Source of the DNA: Thinopyrum elongatum
Lineage: Eukaryota > Streptophyta > Magnoliopsida > Poales > Poaceae
NCBI GenBank assembly: GCA_011799875.1
Contig: CM022299.1
Span: forward strand, 333,544,409-333,608,408
DNA: 64,000 nt
Direction of reading: 5' to 3'
The notes under the pieces were generated by a model. The model was not told the DNA's origin and ran no database searches. It saw only the letters and a program-made list of their open reading frames with translations. This document shows positions 59,065 to 64,000 of this stretch, in pieces (the stretch's first letter is position 1; the number at the start of each line of letters is the position of its first letter). Both the position numbers and the translations under genes were made by a program.

Positions 59065-59735
59065 TTAATGCCTTTTAGCTAGGCATGGTGATTTCAATGA
59101 TGCTCGCATAAAAGATAAGGCTTGAAACACAAAGAGAGCATGATGAAGCATACTACTAGCACATTTAAGCCTAACATACTTCCTATGCATAGGGATTTTG
59201 TGAGCAAATAATTTATGGGAGCAAGAATCAACTAGCATAGGAAGGCAAAACAAGTATAACTTCAAAACTTTCAACACATAGGGAGGAAACTTGATATTAT
59301 TGAGATATGTAAAAGCATAAATTCCTCTCTCATAATAATTTTCAGTAGCATCATGAATGAATTCAAAAATATAACCATCACATAAAGTATTATTTTCATG
59401 ATCCACAAGCATATAAATTTTATTACTCTCCACATAAGCAAATTTATTCTCATCAATAGTAGTGGGAGCAAACTCAACAAAATAACTATCATGTGATTGA
59501 AAGTTAAAATCATGATGACAAGTTTCATGGTTATCATTATTCTTTATAGCATACATGTCATCACCATAATCATCATAAATAGCAACTTTGTTCTCATCAT
59601 AATCAATTGAAACCTCCTCCAAAATAGTAGATTCATCACTAAATAAAGTCATGACATCTCCAAATCCACTTTCATCAATATAATCATCATAAATAGGAGG
59701 CATGCAATCATTATAACAAATTTGCACATCAAATC
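59065..59735 (-). pseudogene. Sabrina-type ORF fragment of unknown function
   Basis: Open on the minus strand from the LTR junction (PRFDVQICYNDCMPPIYDDY) to 59065. Very rich in Asp, Asn and Tyr (IYDDY, DENKVAIYDDYGDD, DATENYYERGIYAFTYLNN), ending in a hydrophobic and basic part (FPPYVLKVLKLYLFCLPML, HKIPMHRKYVRLK). I recognise the type from Sabrina elements but know no function. There is no ATG at its start, because the deletion fused its middle to the LTR. Confidence 0.6.
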
Positions 59736-61262
59736 TTGGGCCTCCAAGTGCAGAGTTTTGTAGGACAGTAGCAATTTTCCCTCTAGTGGATGACCTAAGG
59801 TTTATTAATCCGTGGGAGGTGTAGGATGAAGATGGTCTCTCTCAAACAACCCTGCAACCAAATAACAAAAAGTCTCTTGTGTCCCCAACACACCCAATAC
59901 AATGGCATATTGTATAGGTGCACTAGTTCAGCGAAGAGATGGTGATAAAAGTGTAATATGGATGGTAGAAATATATTTTTATAATCTGAATAAATAAAAA
60001 CAGCAAGGTAGCAAGTGATAAAACGGAGCACAAACGGTATTGCAATGCTTGAAAACAAGGCCTAGGGTCCGTACTTTTGCTAGTGCAATCTCTCAACAAT
60101 GCTAATATAATTGGATCATATAACCATCCCTCAACGTGCGATGAAGAGTCACTCCAAAGTTCCTATCTAGCAGAGAACATAAGAATAAATTGTTTGTAGG
60201 GTACGAAACCACCTCAAAGCTATTCTTTCCGATCGATCTATCCAAGAGTTCGTACTAAAATAACACCAAAACAAATTCAGATTCGTAATGCTCAATCCAA
60301 CACAGAGAACCTCAAAGAGTGCCCCAAGATTTCTACCGGAGAAACAAAGACAAGAACGTGCATCAACCCCTATGCATAGATTACCCCAATGTCACCTCGG
60401 GAATCCGTGAGTTGAGTGCCAAAACATATATCAAGTGAATCAATATAATACCCCCATTGTCACCACGGGTATTCGTATGCAAGACATATATCAAGTGCTC
60501 TCAAATCCATAAAAGTATTCAATCCCATAGAACGAAATTTCAAAGGGAAAACTCAATTCATCACAACAAGATAGAGAGGGGAAAACACCATATGATCCGA
60601 CTATATTAACAAAGCCCGTGACACATCAAGATTGTGCATCTCAAGAACACGAGAGAGAGAGAGAGATTAAACACATAGCTACTGGTACAAACCCTCAGCC
60701 CCAAGGGTGGACTACTCCCTCCTCATCGTGGTGGTCGCTGGGATGATGAAGATGGCCACCGGTGATGATATCCCCCTCCAGCAGGGTGCCGGAACGGGGT
60801 CTAGATTGGATCTCGTGGATACAGAGGCCTTGCGGCGGCAGAACTTCTGATCTAGGGTCTCCGCGAGGGTTTTTGGAATATTTGGCAATCTATAGGGTGA
60901 AGAGGCGGTGCGGGAGGCCACCGAGGTGGGCACAACCCACCGGGGCGCGCCTGGGGGCCCAGGCGCGCCCCGGTGGGTTGTGCCCCCCTCGGGGCACCCC
61001 CCAAGTGCTGCTCTGGCCCATTGGATATCTTCTGGTCCATAAAAAATCCACAAAAAGTTTCGCTGCATTTAGACTCTGTTTGGTATTGATTTTCTGCGAT
61101 GTAAAAAACAAGCAAAAACAACAACTGGCACTGGGCACTATGTCAATAGGTTAGTCCCAGAAAATTATATAAAGTTGCTATAAAATGATTGTAAAACATC
61201 CAAGAATGATAATATAGCGGCATGAATACTTCATAAATTATAGATACGTTGGAGACGTATCA
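59736..61262 (-). repeat. Sabrina-like 5' LTR, 3' end truncated
   Basis: 1527 bp, very similar to 54564-56093. The bases corresponding to 54528-54563 are missing at the deletion junction. Ends GAGACGTATCA, then the target duplication CGCCG. Confidence 0.88.
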
Positions 61263-61485
61263 CGCCGCGCGCGTCGCCACGGTGCAGTTACGTCCGGCAT
61301 GATGGAGTTACACGCTGCAAATTAGAACTGCCATCCGAGCGTGCGGATATTCCAGGCCATCTGGCTTCCCCATTAATTCCCACGGCCATTATAACCTTAG
61401 TCTCTTCAACCTTTTGATCTCGCCCCACAACACAACAAGCACACCCACGACGACACATACAGAGAGGATATCTAGCGGCACTCCA

Positions 61486-62169
61486 ATGGAGTTCGGCGAG
61501 CATAAAGTGGAGACCCACGTGAGGGAGACGGATCTCTCGGTGGTGTACACCATCGACCCGGCCGTGGTGGAGGACTACATCAACACCGTGGAGCAGTTGC
61601 TTGCTCGAGACAAGTACAAGGTGGTTGGCATCGACCTGCAGTACACCGGCGGTCACCCTGACAAAGATCATAAGGTTGCCGTCGCCCAGTTGTGTGTGCG
61701 CCATCATGTACTCATCTACCACTACTGCATGGCCACAGAGCCTTGCGACCGTTTTGCCAGGTTTGTCAACAGCACCGACTACAAGTTCGCTATGGTGGAA
61801 ACCTCCAACGATGTAAAAGCGCTCATGGTTACGGGCTTGGCTTGCAAGAACCTTGTCCAAATCCATGACCACTACAGGGTCTGGGGCAGCACGAAGAAGG
61901 ACTCCCTGGTTGAACTCACCTCAGCCATCATCGACCCCTTCTACGAAAAGATGAAGCAGGATGCCAACAAAATAAGTCACGTTTCCTGGCACGAGGCCTG
62001 GATGCGGCAACTAGATGAACCTCACCACAGGTTCGCGGCCAAGAACATGTACACATGCTACGAGATGCACAGGCGGATTGTTGACAAGAGGAAGTGCCTC
62101 GTTCCCAAAATCGATGAGGCCAGATCGAGCCACAAGCAGAGCAGTAGCGGCAAGCATCACAAGAAGTAG
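61486..62169 (+). CDS. WRN-like 3'-5' exonuclease-fold protein, predicted catalytically inactive
   Basis: A single open frame of 227 codons without introns. The first true ATG is at 61486 (CCAATGGAG); upstream in-frame codons begin only with TTG. A possible TATA (CATTATAAC, 61387-61395) lies about 90 bp upstream. The fold is that of DEDDy exonucleases: motif I VVGIDLQY (D50, Q52), motif II SNDVKAL (D109) and motif III RFAAKNMY (F183, N187). Active enzymes have D-x-E in motif I and Y-x3-D in motif III, so E, Y and D are replaced by Q, F and N while D50 and D109 remain. The C-terminus is basic and Ser/His/Lys-rich (SSHKQSSSGKHHKK). Many grasses carry such diverged intronless copies. Here it lies inside the CACTA element. 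It may bind nucleic acid, but hydrolysis is unlikely. Confidence 0.8.
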   Translation: MEFGEHKVETHVRETDLSVVYTIDPAVVEDYINTVEQLLARDKYKVVGIDLQYTGGHPDKDHKVAVAQLCVRHHVLIYHYCMATEPCDRFARFVNSTDYKFAMVETSNDVKALMVTGLACKNLVQIHDHYRVWGSTKKDSLVELTSAIIDPFYEKMKQDANKISHVSWHEAWMRQLDEPHHRFAAKNMYTCYEMHRRIVDKRKCLVPKIDEARSSHKQSSSGKHHKK

Positions 62170-62198
62170 ATGATGATTAGATGATTGTTTATCCTAGT

Positions 62199-62330
62199 TA
62201 ATTATGCATGTAATATATAGTTTACTTTGGTGTGTGGAAATGTCATGTGTGTAGTAGCGACCTATGTAATTATGCATGTAATAGTTTACTTTGGTGTGTG
62301 CAAATGTCATGTGTGTAGTAGCCACCTATG
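62199..62330 (+). repeat. Tandem duplication in the 3' flank of the exonuclease gene
   Basis: Two units (62199-62266 and 62267-62330) start TAATTATGCATGTAATA and end AGTAGC(G/C)ACCTATG. They differ by a 4-bp indel and a few bases. The first begins 29 bp after the stop codon, so it probably lies in the 3'UTR. Confidence 0.85.
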
Positions 62331-62469
62331 TAATTCGATGTTTAATTTGGTTATGCAACCATGTCCTTATAAGTGTGTGTATATATATATTGTTAATCTG
62401 TATGCAATCCCATCGCACAACACACATGTCTTATTAGCAGCAATCGTTTGTGTTATTATCGGTCTTCGC

Positions 62470-62890
62470 ACACATTTCTGATTACAGACATGTTTGCTGC
62501 GTATCACACACATCTTGTTAAATTGAACCATTTCTGTTATCTTGGCTCAACGCAAACAGGTCATCCGAGTGAACTGTTTGCCCTCTATCGCACACACCTT
62601 GATCTGGCTGACCATTTCTTTTGTTCCGCCTAATCACAAACAGTTCATCCGAGTGAACTGTATGTCGTTAATCGCACACAACTTGATTTGGCTGACCGTT
62701 TCTATTCTGTTGTGTAATCACAAACAGTTAATCTGAGTGAACTGTATGTTGTACATCGCACACACTTTCATCTGGCTGCCCGTTTCTGTTGTTCTGCCTC
62801 ATCACAAACAGTTCATTGGAGTGAACCATATGCCCCGCATCGCACACGCAACTAAAATCTGAACCGTGTTTGATGTATCCGCCAACGCGA
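62470..62890 (+). repeat. 84-bp subterminal tandem array with palindromes
   Basis: The palindrome CAGTTCATCCGAGTGAACTG or close variants occurs at 62557, 62641, 62725 and 62809, exactly 84 bp apart. Between palindromes lie ATCGCACACA(C/A)CTT and GGCTGACC-TTTCT blocks. A further unit without a clear palindrome precedes the array near 62480. One more diverged unit is present in the left fragment (54131-54230). Confidence 0.85.
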
Positions 62891-63009
62891 ATGTTTTGCA
62901 TCTTTTTTGGCGGTTTTTTTACATCACCATTTGTGATTAATGCATCACACACAGTTTCGTCGAAGGGTCTCTGATTGTAGTGTCGCGTTAGCAGCATCCT
63001 ACAGCAGTG

Positions 63010-64000
63010 AGGAGTGGTGCGCAACCCCCATAGCATGGAGTCGAGCTCCTCTACCCAATGGCAATCTGATTATTCAAGTGAGCGGATTAAGCGAGGTTTT
63101 ATGCCGCTCATAATGAGTCCATTTGCTTGCTCTACCTGCCCATTAGTTTGCGGGTGATACACTGAAACGTAATTGAGCTTTATGCCCATCTTAGCACACC
63201 AACCTTTAACCTCTTGGGTAGTAAAATTAGACCCATTATCAGTGATTATACTATGGTGAACACTGTAACAGTATACGACACTGGATATGAAGTCCACAAC
63301 TGGTCCGGATTCTGTAGAGGTTACTGGTTTTGCTTTGATCCACTTAGTGAACTTGTCAACCATAACTAGTAAATACTTCTTTTTCTCGGTCCCCCCTTTA
63401 AGTGGTCCGGCCATGTCAAGCCCCTAGACTGCGAACGGCCATGTTATTTGTATAGTCTGAAGAGCCGTGTGGGGCATATGACTTTGATTTGCAAACAGCT
63501 GGCAGCCAACGCAATGTTGGACTAACGCGTGTGCGTCTGCGCGGGCTGTGGGCCAGAAAAACCCTGCTCGAAAGGCCTTATTGACCAAGGCCCGAGCTGC
63601 CGCGTGGTGGCCGCCCATGCCGACATGTATCTCAGCAAGAAGCTGCTGCCCTTCCTCTTTGGAGATGCACCTCTGTAGGACCCCCGTAGTGCTCTTTTTA
63701 TAGAGCTCGCCCTCATGGACCTTGTACGCTTTAGAGCACCGGATTATGTATCGTGCCTCTGTCTGATCATCGGGAAGTTCTTGTCCCAGGAGGTAGGCAA
63801 GCAAGGGCTTGGTCCATGGGGCGATTATGGCCATGATTTCGTGGGCCGAGGGTGTTTCTTCGAGTGCAGAGCCCCCGATAACGTAGTCGTTGGGCTCGAT
63901 TTCCAGGGGGACGATCTGGGCGGGCTCATTGGCTGTCGTGCTACTGTCCTCGTCCTGCCACACCACATATGACTTGAAGAGCCTTTCCAGGAAGGTTTTT
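63010..64000 (-). pseudogene. Gypsy integrase region (pol fragment), interrupted by CACTA element
   Basis: One frame from the right edge to 63010 with two stops: TAG at about 63424 in WPFAV*GLDM and TAA at about 63072 in RSLE*SDCHW. The H2C2 zinc domain is visible (HVGMGGHHAAARALV ... CVGC, about 63500-63610). It is followed by the catalytic core with VDKFTKWIKAKPV, ITDNGSNF and YHPQTNGQVEQAN (the D, D, E block). It ends at ELDSMLWGLRTTP, where the CACTA-like terminus begins. The rest of pol lies right of the window. It resembles pol of Fatima-type Gypsy elements. Confidence 0.88.

Larger units (their letters stand above)
54528..61262 (-). mobile_element. Sabrina-like Gypsy element with internal deletion
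   Basis: Flanked by CGCCG at 54523-54527 and 61263-61267. The 3' LTR is 54528-56093. The 5' LTR is 59736-61262 and lacks the last 36 bp, the primer-binding site and the gag-pol region: LTR sequence joins directly to an ORF fragment at 59735. The polypurine tract (GAATTAAGCTTGGGGATGC on the minus strand) abuts the 3' LTR at 56094. The name is from memory of the LTR ends TGATACGTCT and GGAGGCCCAACA. Confidence 0.9.
61263..63009 (+). mobile_element. CACTA-like transposon, right part with terminal end
   Basis: The right end on the minus strand reads CACTGCTGTAGGATGCTGC and stops exactly where the Gypsy integrase frame resumes (after ...RTTP). An inner CACTACAATCAGAG lies 27 bp inside. The interior carries the exonuclease gene and a subterminal array of 84-bp units with palindromes. 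CACTG/CACTA ends and subterminal repeats fit the CACTA group. No transposase is present in the window, and the left terminus is missing. I have not matched it to a named family. Confidence 0.6.

Noticed and set aside
61414..61485. N-terminal extension of the exonuclease gene from 61414
   Set aside because: The codon there is TTG, not ATG. No in-frame ATG exists before 61486.

Overview
This window looks like intergenic DNA from a Triticeae grass (wheat, Aegilops or barley type). It contains almost nothing but nested transposable elements. The long terminal repeats and internal regions resemble Triticeae families I know as Fatima-like and Sabrina-like Gypsy elements, a Maximus/SIRE-type Copia element and a BARE/Angela-like solo LTR. 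Family names are from memory and are tentative. The boundaries rest on LTR pairs, TG..CA ends and target-site duplications (TSDs) read directly from the sequence.

Layout. The bottom layer is a Gypsy pol gene on the minus strand at the right edge (63010-64000). A CACTA-like DNA transposon cut into it; its right end is at 63009, and pieces lie at 54036-54527 and 61263-63009. Two Gypsy elements then inserted into the CACTA element. One is a Sabrina-like element (54528-61262, minus, TSD CGCCG). The other is a non-coding Sabrina-related element (window start to 54035, minus), whose 3' part lies left of the window. That second element is the host of everything from 71 to 52887: (a) a non-coding LTR element B (71-18832, TSD AGTAG), which itself received a pol-deleted Fatima-like element (101-8183, TSD CTCAC) and a 5'-truncated LINE (11570-16514, minus, TSD GACTAAGTGAAAGTT); (b) a full-length but decayed LINE (19915-27220, plus); (c) a Copia solo LTR (27382-29481, TSD CTTTA); (d) a Maximus/SIRE-like Copia element (31302-52887, minus), which received a non-autonomous Gypsy element (37341-44674, TSD GAATA). 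The deepest path is five layers.

Gene content. The only clean, uninterrupted host-type gene is a 227-residue protein with the WRN-like 3'-5' exonuclease fold (61486-62169). It sits inside the CACTA element and lacks most of the catalytic residues. All retroelement reading frames are broken, mostly by single nonsense changes. Two Gypsy elements carry, on the strand opposite to their own transcription, an intron-containing gene of the 'putative gypsy-type transposon' family (3982-7155 minus; 38488-41540 plus). The Copia element carries a third ORF after pol with what looks like its own TATA box and a 5'UTR intron.

No rRNA, tRNA, CRISPR array or bacterial-type feature was seen. The most interesting signals are the spliced antisense genes, the internal promoter of the Copia ORF, the CACTA-borne inactive exonuclease with its exact 84-bp palindromic array, the hairpin modules repeated inside the Sabrina-type elements, and a conserved hairpin at the 3' ends of the two LINEs.
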